The notes: generated from the sequence alone by a model not told the origin. A DNA stretch of 64,000 nucleotides from an uncultured Rhodospirillales bacterium (GCA_903835235.1 CAILMF010000026.1:124001-188000), one strand, 5' to 3'; positions 1-9,042 are shown, counted from the stretch's first letter. Translations and numbers: made by a program.

Positions 1-1317
1 GTCAGCGTCAGCCGCTGCGCGCCCAGCGCCACGGTGCCGTTGCCGTCCAGCGTGATGATGCTGGCGCCCGCGGTGGTGCCGCTGATGTCGAACAACCCAT
101 TGGCGGTGACACCCACCGAGGTGGCGACGCTGCCGGTGCCGGTCAGGTTCAGCGTGGCGCCGGTATCGATGATGGTGCGGCCGGTGAAGGTGTTGGTGCC
201 GGTCAGCGTCTCATGGCCCGCGGCCACGGTGATGCGGCCCGCGCCGCTGATCACGCCGGTGAAGGTCTCGCTGGCATTGGTCAGGGTCAGCCGCTGGTTG
301 CCCAGCACCACGCTGCCGGCGCCATCCAGGGTGATGATGCGCGCCCCCGCCGAGGTGGCGGAGATGTCGAAGGTGCCGTTCGCGGTCACGCCCACCGAGG
401 TCGCCACGCTGCCGGTGCCCGACAGGTTCAGCTGCGCGCCGGTGTCGATGATGGTGCGGCCGGTGAAGGTGTTGGTGCCGGTCAGCGTCTCGGTGCCCGC
501 CGCCACGGTGATCCCGCCCGCGCCGCTGATCACGCCGTTGAAGGTCTCGCTGGCGTTGGTCAGGGTCAGCCGCTGGCTGCCCAGCACCACGCGGCCATTG
601 CCGTCCAGCGTGATGATCCGCGCCCCCGCCGTGGTGGCGGAGATGTCGAAGGTGCCGTTCGCGGTCACCCCCACCGAGGTCGCTACGCTGCCGGTGCCCG
701 ACAGATTCAGCTGCGCGCCGGTGTTGATGATGGTGCGGCCGGTAAAGGTGTTGGTGCCGGTCAGCGTCTCGGTGCCCGCCGCCACGGTGATGCCGCCCGC
801 GCCGCTGATTACGCCGTCGAAGGTGTCGTCCGCCGCGGTCAGGGTCAGCCGCTGGCTGCCCAGCACCACGCTGCCCGCGCCGCTCAGCGTGGTGATCCGC
901 GCGCCGGCGGAGGTGCCGCTGATGTCGAAGGTGCCATCAACATTCACCCCGGCCGAGGTGGCGATGCTGCCGGTGCCGGTCAGGTTCAGCCTGGCGCCGG
1001 CCTGCACGTCCGTCAGGCCGGTATAGGTGTTGGTGCCGGTCAGCGTCTCGGTGCCGGCCGCGATGGTCAGCCCGCCATTGCCGGACAGCACGCCGCCGAA
1101 GGTGCCGGCCGCCGCGGTCAGGGTAAGGCTGTTGTCGCCCATCACCACGTTGCCGCCGCCACCCAGCGACTTCAGCGAGACGTCGGCATTTGCGTCGGCG
1201 AAGTCGAAGGTCGCGCCGGCCAGCACGTTGACCTGCACGGAGTTGGCGATGCTGCCATCCCCGGTCAGCTTGACCAGGCCGTTGTTGATGTTGGTGACAC
1301 CCGTATAGGTGTTCACC
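1..1317 (-). repeat. Tandem 279-bp (93-residue) passenger repeats
   Basis: The string gtcagcgtct recurs at 202, 481, 760 and 1039, exactly 279 bp apart, and flanking sequence matches over most of each unit. Each unit encodes 93 residues of beta-helix repeat. The copies between 202 and 1038 are close to identical, so they look recently duplicated; the unit near 1039-1317 is more diverged. The array continues past the left edge, so total copy number is unknown. Confidence 0.85.
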
Positions 1318-3302
1318 GCCGTCAGCACCACGGTGCCGGTATGCGTGGCGTCGTTGATGTTCAGCCCGCCGCTGCCGCGGATGGCGCCGTCCATGAAGGT
1401 GGTGTTGATGTTGGCGGTGGCAAAGCCGTTGTCGGCGTTGGACGTGTTGGCGGTGGCCAGGATGTTCAGGTCATTGCCATTGTTGTTGATGGCATTGGCC
1501 CAATGGACCGCACTGTCCGACCACTGGGTGCCGAACAGCAGCGCCGCGCCGGCAATGCCGAAGCCGCCCACGCCGATGGTCAGCTCGCGGCCGCCATCCA
1601 GGTTCACGTTCAGGTCGCCGCCCTTGGCCGAGAAGCCGCCCGAGCCGGTCCACTGCACGAAGGTCGGCTGGGTGCCCAGCACGCGGATGAAGTCGCCCGT
1701 CGTCTCCAGGATGCCGCCGCTGAAGTTCAGGTTGCTGTAGGTGGAGAGCCCGGTGCCCTCATCCGCCCGCAGCACGCCGCCCTGCAGCTGGGTCTCGCCG
1801 GAATAGGAGGTCAGGCCGCTGATGATGACCAGGCCGCTGCGGATCTGCACGATCGCGCCGTCGCCCGCCGTCAGCTCGGCGCCGGCATAGTCCTTGCCCT
1901 TGGTGTCGTCGGCGATCAACGAGGGCGAGTTCACCCCGCCGATGAACTCGATCCGGTTGCCGGTGCCGGGGTCGAAGATGATGGTGGAGCCGTGCATCGC
2001 GAAGATGTCGGTGCCGGCATAGTCGCCCACCGCGCCGCCATTGGCGCTGTTGCCGCCGAAGGTGTTGTTGCCGACGAACCGGGCATTGCCGGTGATGGTC
2101 AGCGTGCCGCCTTCACGCACGAAGATCGCGCCACCCAGCGCCGCACCGCCACCGCCACCGCCATCATCCGCGGCGACCAGGGACAGCCCGGAGCCCGAGC
2201 TGCCGGCGCCACCGCCCCAGCCGGCGCCGCCGCCGCCACCCGCCGCGCCGATGATGTAGGCCGAGGTGCCGCCATCGCCGCCCGAGCCACCGCCAGCGCC
2301 GAAGCCGCCGATGCCACCGGTGCCGCCGCCGCCGCCGAAGCCGTCATGCGCCGCGCCGCCGCCATCCGAGCCATGGCCGCCATTGCCGCCGGCGCCGCCG
2401 CCGGCACCGAAGGCGCCGTTGCCGCCATTGCCGCCGGTGCCGCCGTCACCGCCATAGCCCACCGTGCCGGCGGTGCTGGAAGCCTGCCAGATGCCCAGCT
2501 GGGTCGCGGCCGTCGCCACGTCCACGGTGGCATTGACGATGTCGATGACCGTCGCGGCGGCCTCGGCCAGGTTGCCCGGGCAGCCCGACAGCGTGAAGGG
2601 ATTGCCGCAATCGCCGGCCGCCACCGCGGTGGCCGCGCCCAGGTGCAGCAGCGCGGAGGCCAGCGCCAGGCTGGTCTGCACCGTGGCCTGGATCAGCGCC
2701 GGGTTGGTGCTCCAGCCTTCCTGGCCGGTGCCGCCCGAACCGCCGACGCCGCCGGCCTGCATGTTGGTGGTGCCGTTGGTGCCGTTGAAGCCGATGGTGC
2801 CCGGCATGCCGTTGCCGCCGCCGTCACCGAACTTGACGAAGTTGTCGTCGATCTTCGTGCCGTTGGCGCCCGCCGCGGCCTGGGTGGTGGTCAGCCCGTT
2901 CAGGCTACCACCCGTCAGCAGACCGGGGGTGCCGCCATTGCCGCCCCAGACCGTGTTGCCGATGAAGGTGACGTTGTTCAGCGTCAGGCTGGCGCCCTCG
3001 TTGACGAAGAACGCGCCGCCCAGGCCGGCACCGCCGCCGCTGCCATTGCCACCGCGCGTCACGTAGTTGGACACGACCGCGTTGCTGACGGTGGCCGACC
3101 CGGTCAGCAGCATGTAGCCGGACTGGGTGCCGCCGCCGTTCAGCGCGCCGGTCAGGCTTTCGCCGCCGTTCAGAATGGTCGGCTGGGCCTGCGCCGCCAG
3201 GGGCGCGCCCAGCACCAGCATGGTGGCGACCGCGGGCAGCAACCGGCGCTGGCGCTTGTTGTACTGCTGCGGCCGAGGCTTGCGGTTGCTGTTCTTCTTC
3301 AT
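1..3302 (-). CDS. Autotransporter-type surface protein with PATR-like repeats (5' part, cut by window edge)
   Basis: About 1100 residues are visible; the stop lies outside the window. The protein starts MKKNSNRKPRP, has a basic extended N-region and a hydrophobic stretch ending in an AQAQ signal-peptidase-like site near residue 40. Residues about 280-400 are extremely glycine-rich (runs of GGxGG). From about residue 540 onward the sequence becomes repetitive beta-helix material, with repeated TGTNTFTG and ITLDGxGxVVLGxQRLTLT motifs, typical of passenger-associated transport repeats of type V secreted proteins. A C-terminal beta-barrel would be expected beyond the edge but cannot be seen. A long frame is open on the opposite strand as well, but it has no recognisable content. 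The class of protein is fairly sure; adhesin function is inference. Confidence 0.8.
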   Translation of the reverse strand, partial: MKKNSNRKPRPQQYNKRQRRLLPAVATMLVLGAPLAAQAQPTILNGGESLTGALNGGGTQSGYMLLTGSATVSNAVVSNYVTRGGNGSGGGAGLGGAFFVNEGASLTLNNVTFIGNTVWGGNGGTPGLLTGGSLNGLTTTQAAAGANGTKIDDNFVKFGDGGGNGMPGTIGFNGTNGTTNMQAGGVGGSGGTGQEGWSTNPALIQATVQTSLALASALLHLGAATAVAAGDCGNPFTLSGCPGNLAEAAATVIDIVNATVDVATAATQLGIWQASSTAGTVGYGGDGGTGGNGGNGAFGAGGGAGGNGGHGSDGGGAAHDGFGGGGGTGGIGGFGAGGGSGGDGGTSAYIIGAAGGGGGAGWGGGAGSSGSGLSLVAADDGGGGGGAALGGAIFVREGGTLTITGNARFVGNNTFGGNSANGGAVGDYAGTDIFAMHGSTIIFDPGTGNRIEFIGGVNSPSLIADDTKGKDYAGAELTAGDGAIVQIRSGLVIISGLTSYSGETQLQGGVLRADEGTGLSTYSNLNFSGGILETTGDFIRVLGTQPTFVQWTGSGGFSAKGGDLNVNLDGGRELTIGVGGFGIAGAALLFGTQWSDSAVHWANAINNNGNDLNILATANTSNADNGFATANINTTFMDGAIRGSGGLNINDATHTGTVVLTAVNTYTGVTNINNGLVKLTGDGSIANSVQVNVLAGATFDFADANADVSLKSLGGGGNVVMGDNSLTLTAAAGTFGGVLSGNGGLTIAAGTETLTGTNTYTGLTDVQAGARLNLTGTGSIATSAGVNVDGTFDISGTSAGARITTLSGAGSVVLGSQRLTLTAADDTFDGVISGAGGITVAAGTETLTGTNTFTGRTIINTGAQLNLSGTGSVATSVGVTANGTFDISATTAGARIITLDGNGRVVLGSQRLTLTNASETFNGVISGAGGITVAAGTETLTGTNTFTGRTIIDTGAQLNLSGTGSVATSVGVTANGTFDISATSAGARIITLDGAGSVVLGNQRLTLTNASETFTGVISGAGRITVAAGHETLTGTNTFTGRTIIDTGATLNLTGTGSVATSVGVTANGLFDISGTTAGASIITLDGNGTVALGAQRLTL

Positions 3303-4005
3303 GACTCGGCCTCATCAAAAGCAATGAATGGATAGGCAATGGCGGGAAGCGGCGCCCCCACCGCGGACCTGGTCGGCATGACCAGGCCGCGGCAAAGCCG
3401 CCACCGATGACGGATTCCGCCACGCCATCGCCGCGCCTGGGTCACCACGGTCGAACCGGGGCAGACAAGACGGAACACGTAACGACAGCGGCAATGCCGA
3501 CATCAAGTTGATGTTCGTTATCAATCGATTCGCCTTGAGCTGGCCACAAAGGATTTTTTAAAAAAACTGTGCGAATGTGAATATACATATGCTTTTTGAT
3601 GCAAGTATCTCGCCAATGATTACTTCAGTTCAGCGGCACTTCCCCACAAGTGCTCAGCCAATGTCCGGCTTCCTGAGGCAACCAGGGGAGTGACGCGGCC
3701 ACTCCGGCGGGCTGAAGGATCGCCACCTGGGAATTGCGCCAAAATGGCGACATCCGCCCCAGATTGATCCTCCGCAAAAAATTCGTGCCGCCCGAGGGTC
3801 GTTAACTCGCCGTGTGAAGAGGCGATCGTTAACCCTTTGCCGAGCATGGCGACGCGCCGCTGCGGACCGCATCTGCGGCGCGGAATGCCGGCTTGACCGA
3901 TCAGAACGCGGACTCGACTCGGTAAACTGATCGTGGTTAATTTCGATGACAAACTTGTGAGCGATTGGCTCACATTCTCGCAGGCTTCAGGACGGTTCCA
4001 GAACC
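3303..4005. other. Intergenic region between divergent autotransporter and regulator genes
   Basis: No convincing gene is seen. The stretch around 3540-3610 is strikingly AT-rich for this genome, with a TTTTTTAAAAAA core, and probably holds the promoter of the minus-strand autotransporter gene. Two CGTTAAC strings at 3800-3806 and 3827-3833 bracket a TCGCC/GGCGA inverted repeat. A minus-strand open frame at 3620-4051 has no recognisable content and overlaps the start of the regulator gene. Confidence 0.5.
3956..3974. promoter_or_regulatory. Perfect inverted repeat upstream of the response-regulator-like gene
   Basis: TGTGAGC, a 5-base spacer GATTG, then GCTCACA, ending 31 bases before the ATG of the regulator at 4006. 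The position suits an operator or a leader hairpin. The spacing between TGTGA and TCACA is 9, not the 6 of a CRP site. Confidence 0.35.
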
Positions 4006-4794
4006 ATGGACAGCAATGCTGCCCAGATTTTCGCACCCAAGACGGGCACATCCGTCGCCTCCGTGATCATCGCGGACGACGACACCGCCCTGGCGGCGCA
4101 ATTCGCCGAGGCCCTGGCCCAGAACGGCATCGCCGGCAGCATCGTGGCGGATTGGGCCGGCCTGCAGCGCCAATTGGCCGGCAGCGCGCCGGAAGCCATC
4201 GTCGTCGGCCACCACCTGGCTGGCTTGAACGTGCTCAACAACCTGCCGGAGCTGCGCGGCCGGACCCAGGTGCCGATCATCCTGCTGCTGAACCAGCGCG
4301 CCGAGATCGACCGGATCGTGGCGTTGGAGCTGGGCGCCGATGACTGCCTGGTGAAGCCGGTCTCCGGCAGCGAGCTGGCAGCGCGAATCCGCGCGCATCT
4401 GCGCCGCGCCCGCGGGCCGCGCAGCCACCACCACCCACGGGAGCCCCAGCACGCCCCGGCCGCTTCCCCCGCGCCCGCGGCCCAGGCCGTGCAACTGCAC
4501 GGCTGGCGGCTGGAGGTGAGCCAGCGCCTGCTGCATCGGCCGGATGGGGTGATCGTTCGGCTGACCGCCACCGAATTCGACTTCATTGCCCTGCTCAGCC
4601 GCACCCCCGGGGAGCCGGTGGCGCGCGAGACGCTGGCCCGCGCGGTACAGGGGCGCGACTACCAGCCCAATGACCGCTCGCTGGACAGCATGGTCTACCA
4701 GATTCGCCGCAAGATCGGCCGGCGGCGCGGCGGGGAATGCATCGTCGCCATCCGCAACCGCGGCTACAGCTTCGTCGGCTTTCCCGAAGATTGA
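4006..4794 (+). CDS. OmpR-family response regulator lacking the phospho-acceptor aspartate
   Basis: 262 residues: an N-terminal receiver (about 17-130), a His/Pro/Ala linker, and a C-terminal winged-helix trans_reg_C domain (about 160-258, with LTATEFDFIALL and NRGYSFVG). The receiver keeps the acidic cluster DDD (24-26) and Lys117 (LVKP), but the strand that normally carries the phosphorylated Asp reads IVVGHHLAGLN, with Gly68 in the Asp position. The usual switch Thr/Ser is also absent. It should bind DNA, but phosphorylation by the standard mechanism looks impossible, so it is probably an atypical pseudo-receiver regulator. No histidine kinase gene lies nearby. It could control the divergent autotransporter or the downstream monooxygenase; that is inference. 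Confidence 0.85.
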   Translation: MDSNAAQIFAPKTGTSVASVIIADDDTALAAQFAEALAQNGIAGSIVADWAGLQRQLAGSAPEAIVVGHHLAGLNVLNNLPELRGRTQVPIILLLNQRAEIDRIVALELGADDCLVKPVSGSELAARIRAHLRRARGPRSHHHPREPQHAPAASPAPAAQAVQLHGWRLEVSQRLLHRPDGVIVRLTATEFDFIALLSRTPGEPVARETLARAVQGRDYQPNDRSLDSMVYQIRRKIGRRRGGECIVAIRNRGYSFVGFPED

Positions 4795-4863
4795 CATTGC
4801 GGCCCGTTGCCCCCGGCAACCGGCCGCGGCATTCCGGTGCCGCAAACCGGGAGGGCAGGCAGC

Positions 4864-6105
4864 ATGAAGGTCATCATCGCGGGCGGCGGCATCGGCGGCC
4901 TGGTCACGGCACTGTCGCTGCACGCCGCCGGCATCGACTGCGAGGTGCATGAGGCAACGCCGGAGGTCCGCCCGCTCGGTGTCGGCATCAACCTGCAACC
5001 CCACAGCGTGCGGGAGCTGATCGAACTCGGCCTGGGTGAGCAGCTGGCCGCCATCGGCGTGGCGACGCAGGAATTCGTCTACGCCAACCGCTTCGGCCAG
5101 GTCATCTGGAAGGAGCCCCGCGGCCTGGCCGCCGGCTACCACTGGCCGCAATACAGTATCCACCGCGGCCGCCTGCAGGTGATGCTGTGGGAAGCCGCGA
5201 CCCAGCGCCTCGGCGCCGCCCGGGTGCAGGCCGGCCGCCGGCTGGTGGGCTTCGAGCAGGACGGCCTCGGCGTCTCCGCCCGCTTCCTGGATGGCAGCCT
5301 GGCCCACGGCGACGTGCTGGTGGCGGCGGATGGCATCCACAGCGCGGTGCGCGCCCAGTTCTTCCCCACCGAGGGGCCGCCGAAATGGGGCGGTGCCCTG
5401 CTGTGGCGCGCGGTCAGCGTGGCGCCGCCCTACCTGACCGGCGCCAGCATGGTGCAGGCCGGCCATCGCGACCGGAAATTCGTCTGCTACCCCATTGGCC
5501 GTACAGGTGACGGCCGCAGCATCATCAATTGGATCGCCGAGCAGCGCTTCCCCACCGACGCCACCTGGGCGCGGGAGGACTGGAATCGCCAGGGCCAGAT
5601 CAGCGACTTCCTGCCGCTGTTCCAGGGCTGGAATTTCGGCTGGCTGGACGTGCCGGCGCTGATCCGCGGCACCGAGGCGGTCTACGAATTCCCCATGGTG
5701 GACCGGGACCCGCTGCCCTGGTGGACCCAGGGCCGGGTAACGCTATTGGGCGACGCCGCCCACCCGATGTACCCGATCGGCTCCAACGGCGCCTCCCAGG
5801 CCATATTGGATGCGCGCATCCTGGCCCGCGAGCTGGCGACGCAACCGGGCTGGCAGGCCGGCCTGGCCAGCTATGAGGCGCTGCGCCGCCCCGCCACATC
5901 AGCCGTCGTCACCGCCAATCGCGGCGACGGCCCGGACCGGGTGATGGATGTGGTGCATGAACGCGCGCCCGAGGGCTTCAGCAAGCTGGAGGATGTGGTC
6001 CAGCCGGGCGAGCTGGAAGCCATCATCATGGGCTACAAGCGCACCGCGGGCATGGACCCGGCCACGCTGAACACGCGCGAAAGCTGGAGCGTCACCCGCG
6101 GCTGA
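4864..6105 (+). CDS. FAD-dependent monooxygenase, PhzS-like
   Basis: 413 residues from an ATG preceded by GGGAGGGCAGGCAGC; an upstream in-frame ATG at 4807 lacks such a site. The N-terminus carries the Rossmann motif GGGIGGLVTALSLHAAG. The middle has the DG motif VLVAADGIHSAVR, and the C-terminal third has the GD motif LLGDAAHPMYPIGSNGASQA. RPLGVGINLQP and YSIHRGRLQ recall phenazine-1-carboxylate monooxygenase PhzS and related class A flavoprotein hydroxylases. It probably hydroxylates an aromatic acid with NAD(P)H. No phenazine core genes are present, so the substrate is unknown. Confidence 0.85.
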   Translation: MKVIIAGGGIGGLVTALSLHAAGIDCEVHEATPEVRPLGVGINLQPHSVRELIELGLGEQLAAIGVATQEFVYANRFGQVIWKEPRGLAAGYHWPQYSIHRGRLQVMLWEAATQRLGAARVQAGRRLVGFEQDGLGVSARFLDGSLAHGDVLVAADGIHSAVRAQFFPTEGPPKWGGALLWRAVSVAPPYLTGASMVQAGHRDRKFVCYPIGRTGDGRSIINWIAEQRFPTDATWAREDWNRQGQISDFLPLFQGWNFGWLDVPALIRGTEAVYEFPMVDRDPLPWWTQGRVTLLGDAAHPMYPIGSNGASQAILDARILARELATQPGWQAGLASYEALRRPATSAVVTANRGDGPDRVMDVVHERAPEGFSKLEDVVQPGELEAIIMGYKRTAGMDPATLNTRESWSVTRG

Positions 6106-6225
6106 CGGCGCCGCTGCCCGGCCTGCGGCGCGAGACCTGGCCTGTTGCCGAATGGGGCCGCGGGGCGCCCGCCCACCTGTGAGGCCGCGCAGGCCCGCGA
6201 CGCCGGCGGCTTCCGGGCCATCCCG

Positions 6226-6557
6226 GAGGCGTGCTGTCGCAAGATGCCCTTGAGGCGTGCAGTCGCACGACGCCCTTGAGGCGTGCAGTCGCACGACGCC
6301 CTTGAGGCGTGCAGTCGCACGACGCCCTTGAGACGTGCAGTCGCACGACGCCCTTGAGGCGTGCAGTCGCACGACGCCCTTGAGGCGTGCAGTCGCACGA
6401 CGCCCTTGAGGCGTGCAGTCGCACGACGCCCTTGAGACGTGCAGTCGCACGACGCCCTTGAGGCTTGCAGTCGCACGACGCCCTTGAGGCGTGCAGTCGC
6501 ACGACGCCCTTGAGGCGTGCAGTCGCACGACGCCCTTGATGCGTGCAGTCGCACGAC
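6226..6557. repeat. 26-bp minisatellite, 12 full copies plus a degenerate first copy
   Basis: Units start at 6246, 6272, 6298 and so on every 26 bp to 6532. Each reads GCCCTTGAGG, then CGTGCAGTCGCACGAC. Variants are few: GAGA at 6324 and 6428, GCTT at 6454, GATG at 6532. A decayed copy occupies 6226-6245. Each unit contains a GTGC-AGTC-GCAC hairpin core. Because 26 is not a multiple of 3, all minus-strand frames stay open through the array, giving spurious long frames. There are no unique spacers, so it is not a CRISPR array. Confidence 0.95.
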
Positions 6558-6964
6558 GCGACCCTGGGTTGAGGACGTCAAATTCGGCAGTCGAGAATCT
6601 GTCCGTCATCACAACAACCTGCCTCGCGAGCTTGTGAAACGCCGGCATCAGCCGCGCGAACCTGCCCGCTGCACCGGTTTGGACACGGTCATTCCAGCTG
6701 ACGCGCCACGGATGAACCAATTCAGCGCCGTGACACCCTTTCATCAACTCTGTCTAATTTTTTCTATTACCTTCAGCGAAACAATACTGCTCGAAAGCGT
6801 AATATTAAACTGATGCGCGAAAATCGCCGATCTCTGACAATAGGTATAGCCACGTGGCCGCCTGCCCCGACCATGTGCAAACACGAACCAAAGACAATTA
6901 TACACGAGCGCTAACTCTCATTTCATGCTTGCATGCTCGCGGCATAATGCACGGGGGAGTTGCA
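6558..6964. other. Intergenic region downstream of the minisatellite, AT-rich leader
   Basis: No gene is supported. From about 6735 to 6910 the sequence is unusually AT-rich, with TAATATTAAAC near 6801, and probably contains the promoter for the small gene at 6965 and the EAL gene behind it. I cannot assign a specific -35/-10 pair with confidence. Confidence 0.4.
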
Positions 6965-7303
6965 GTGACCTTGGTTCACCGTTCCAAACACACCGTTTCG
7001 CCGGCCGTTGAATACAACCCCAGCGTGCGTTCCTGCATTGAAATCCGTCGATTCGGCCTGGATACGGTCTCTCACCTGCTTGGCAGCGCCCGGCGACTTG
7101 AAGCCCTGGCGATGCGCGAGCACGCAGAACGGCTGAGGACAGTCGCCGACCTTGTCGCCGCCGAATACTGTCACATTTCTCTCGACGACATGCACGAACG
7201 GCAAATCTACTTCATCGAGCCCGCAACAATCGGCACGCAGCCAATTCCGCCTGAAGCGGTTCGGCCTGAACTCTCGTCCTTGGGCCTGAAGGCCGCGACA
7301 TGA
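6965..7303 (+). CDS. Small protein of unknown function coupled to an EAL gene
   Basis: 112 residues from a GTG start preceded by GGGGGAG at a 5-base spacing; an upstream in-frame ATG at 6854 lacks a ribosome site. The protein is basic in the middle and includes a predicted helix (SARRLEALAMREHAERLR). It has no signal peptide or membrane segment and I recognise no family. Its stop overlaps the ATG of the EAL phosphodiesterase gene (ATGA), so the two are probably translated together and may act together. Base composition is lower in GC than downstream genes. Confidence 0.6.
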   Translation: MTLVHRSKHTVSPAVEYNPSVRSCIEIRRFGLDTVSHLLGSARRLEALAMREHAERLRTVADLVAAEYCHISLDDMHERQIYFIEPATIGTQPIPPEAVRPELSSLGLKAAT

Positions 7304-8451
7304 GCATGCACAACGGATCGACGCCGGCCATGAAGACGCCGCTGCCCATTCCTCCCCCCTTCCCTCCGGTGGAGGACAGGGTCCGCGCTACCCTGACGGC
7401 CGCCGCCGCCCAGCCGCCATCGATCAGGTCGCAGGAGCAGGCCTGGGAGATCGCCCAGCTGCTGCAGGACCTGCGGTCCCCCGCCGTCCGCGACGCCATC
7501 CTGAACCTGCTGCGCACCCTGTCCGACCGGCCCCTGCCGATGCCGGACCCGGCCCCGCCCGCCATCGCCAAGATGGCCGAACCCGCCGCCCTGGCGGCCA
7601 CGGCCGTCGGCATGGGCCCCGCCACCGCCCCGCAGCCCCTCGGCGAGGCCGCCGACCTGGCGGAGCAACTGCACGCCGCGCTGCTGGCGCGGCAGTCCGG
7701 GCTGACGCTGAACTACCAGCCCGTGGTCGATGCCACCACCGGCGCCATCCTCGGCTTCGAAGCCCTGCTGCGCTGGACCACGCCGGATGGCAAGCAGGTG
7801 CCGCCGCTGCGCGTGGTGGACCTGGCGGCCCGCGCCAACCTGCTGGAAACGCTGGACTTCTGGGTCATGCAGCAGGCCGTCAGCCAAACCCGCCCCTGGC
7901 TCAGCGCCAATCCCCGCCTGGTCATTGCCATCAACGTCACCGCCGCCCTGCTGACCAGCCCGCTGGCGGTCAGCGCGGTACGTGCCCTGCTCCGGGCCAA
8001 CGGGGTCAGTGCCGCGAATTTCTGCATCGAGGTGCCGGAGACCACGCTGCTGGACCAGCGCGCCACCAACAACCTGGCGGCGCTGCGCCGGCTCGGCCTG
8101 CAGCTTGCCATCGACGACTTCGGCACCGGCCAGTCCGCGCTGACCCGGCTGATGGACCTGGATGTGGACCTGGTGAAGCTGGACCGCGCCTTTTTCACCG
8201 CCCAGGAGCAAGGCCCCCGGCAACGCTCCTTCCTCGGCGCCATCGTGGACATGGCGAAGGCGCGCGGCAGCCAGGTCGTCGCCGAGGGCGTTGCCACGCC
8301 GGAGGATGCCAGGCTGGCCCGCGAGATCGGCTGTGCCGCCTGCCAGGGCTTCTGGTTCGCCGGGCCGCTCACCGCCAGCGCCGCCGGCAGCCTGGCCAGG
8401 AGCGAAACGGCCGAGCTGCCCTGGCAGGTTGTCGCCAGGCCCGCGCGGTAG
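7300..8451 (+). CDS. EAL-domain cyclic-di-GMP phosphodiesterase
   Basis: 383 residues. The first 120 or so are Pro/Ala-rich and not recognised. The EAL domain fills the rest, and the catalytic set is intact: Glu154 (FEALLRW), Asn212 (INVTA), Glu244 (IEVPET), Asp272-Asp273 (IDDFGTG), Lys293 (VKLDR) and Glu329 (VAEGV), then QGFWF. There is no GGDEF domain and no membrane segment, so this is a soluble, probably active hydrolase of cyclic-di-GMP to pGpG. It overlaps the upstream small gene by four bases and is followed after 9 bases by a DUF2939-like gene. Confidence 0.92.
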   Translation: MSMHNGSTPAMKTPLPIPPPFPPVEDRVRATLTAAAAQPPSIRSQEQAWEIAQLLQDLRSPAVRDAILNLLRTLSDRPLPMPDPAPPAIAKMAEPAALAATAVGMGPATAPQPLGEAADLAEQLHAALLARQSGLTLNYQPVVDATTGAILGFEALLRWTTPDGKQVPPLRVVDLAARANLLETLDFWVMQQAVSQTRPWLSANPRLVIAINVTAALLTSPLAVSAVRALLRANGVSAANFCIEVPETTLLDQRATNNLAALRRLGLQLAIDDFGTGQSALTRLMDLDVDLVKLDRAFFTAQEQGPRQRSFLGAIVDMAKARGSQVVAEGVATPEDARLAREIGCAACQGFWFAGPLTASAAGSLARSETAELPWQVVARPAR

Positions 8452-8460
8452 GCCAGGCCC

Positions 8461-9042
8461 ATGCAAGCACCCCGCTATCTCAGCATCGCCTCGCCGGACG
8501 TGCTGGCCGCCTGGTATGAGCTGGCCAGCGAGGCGGAGGCGGAACCCCGCCCGCAGCGGCGCCCGGCACCTCGCGCCCGGCTTGGCGCCGCCTGGCTGCT
8601 GCTGCCCCTGGCCGCCCTGCTGGCCCTGGTTCTGGCCGGCATCCTGGCACCGCCGCTGCTCGCCGCCCGGCACCTGCAGCAGACCCTGTCCGCGGCACCC
8701 CCGCCCGCCCTGGAGCCCCTGGCGGATTGGGACCGGCTGCGCGCCAACCTGGCCCGGCGGATGCTGCCGCCCGGCGCCGCCGAACCCTACCTGGTCGACC
8801 TGGCCGAGCGCGTCGCCGAGGGCCTGGCCACGGCCGAGGCGCTGCACGCCGCGCTGCGCCTGCCGCCCGATGCCGCGCGGCCCTTCCCCCGCCCCGGCCC
8901 CGGCGGCGTCTGGCGCCTCACCCTGGACAGTGCCGCGCATGGTCCGGTGGAGGTGACCCTGGCGCGTGCCGACGCCATGGCGCGCCGCTGGCTGGTGGTC
9001 GACCTGGCGCTGTCCACCCGTGCAGGGACCGCCGATGAGTAA
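8461..9042 (+). CDS. DUF2939-like membrane-anchored protein
   Basis: 193 residues. A basic segment (RPQRRPAPRAR) precedes one strong membrane helix at about residues 41-64 (AAWLLLPLAALLALVLAGIL). The following DWDRLRANLARRMLP resembles the VDWPALRxNLK signature of the DUF2939 family, whose function is unknown. The remainder would lie in the periplasm. The gene follows the EAL gene closely and its end overlaps the ATG of an XRE regulator by 8 bases, so the set is likely an operon. The family assignment comes from one motif and is tentative. Confidence 0.6.
   Translation: MQAPRYLSIASPDVLAAWYELASEAEAEPRPQRRPAPRARLGAAWLLLPLAALLALVLAGILAPPLLAARHLQQTLSAAPPPALEPLADWDRLRANLARRMLPPGAAEPYLVDLAERVAEGLATAEALHAALRLPPDAARPFPRPGPGGVWRLTLDSAAHGPVEVTLARADAMARRWLVVDLALSTRAGTADE

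Noticed and set aside
213-3335. 1040-codon open frame on the plus strand opposite the autotransporter gene
   Set aside because: It is Ala/Gly/Arg/His-rich without domains and arises because the antisense of high-GC repeats lacks stops. The minus strand gives a signal peptide and clear beta-helix repeats.
3956-3974. CRP binding site TGTGA...TCACA
   Set aside because: Half-sites are separated by 9 bases instead of 6; kept only as a generic inverted repeat.
3620-4051. 143-codon minus-strand gene upstream of the regulator
   Set aside because: No recognisable motif, and it overlaps the 5' end of a well-supported gene.
6226-6557. CRISPR array
   Set aside because: Units are directly tandem without unique spacers and no cas genes are present.
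5899-6747. Minus-strand frame through the 26-bp array encoding repeated RASCDCTPQG
   Set aside because: The period is not a multiple of 3, all three frames stay open, and the peptide merely cycles through the same 26 codons; no ribosome site or conserved flanks.
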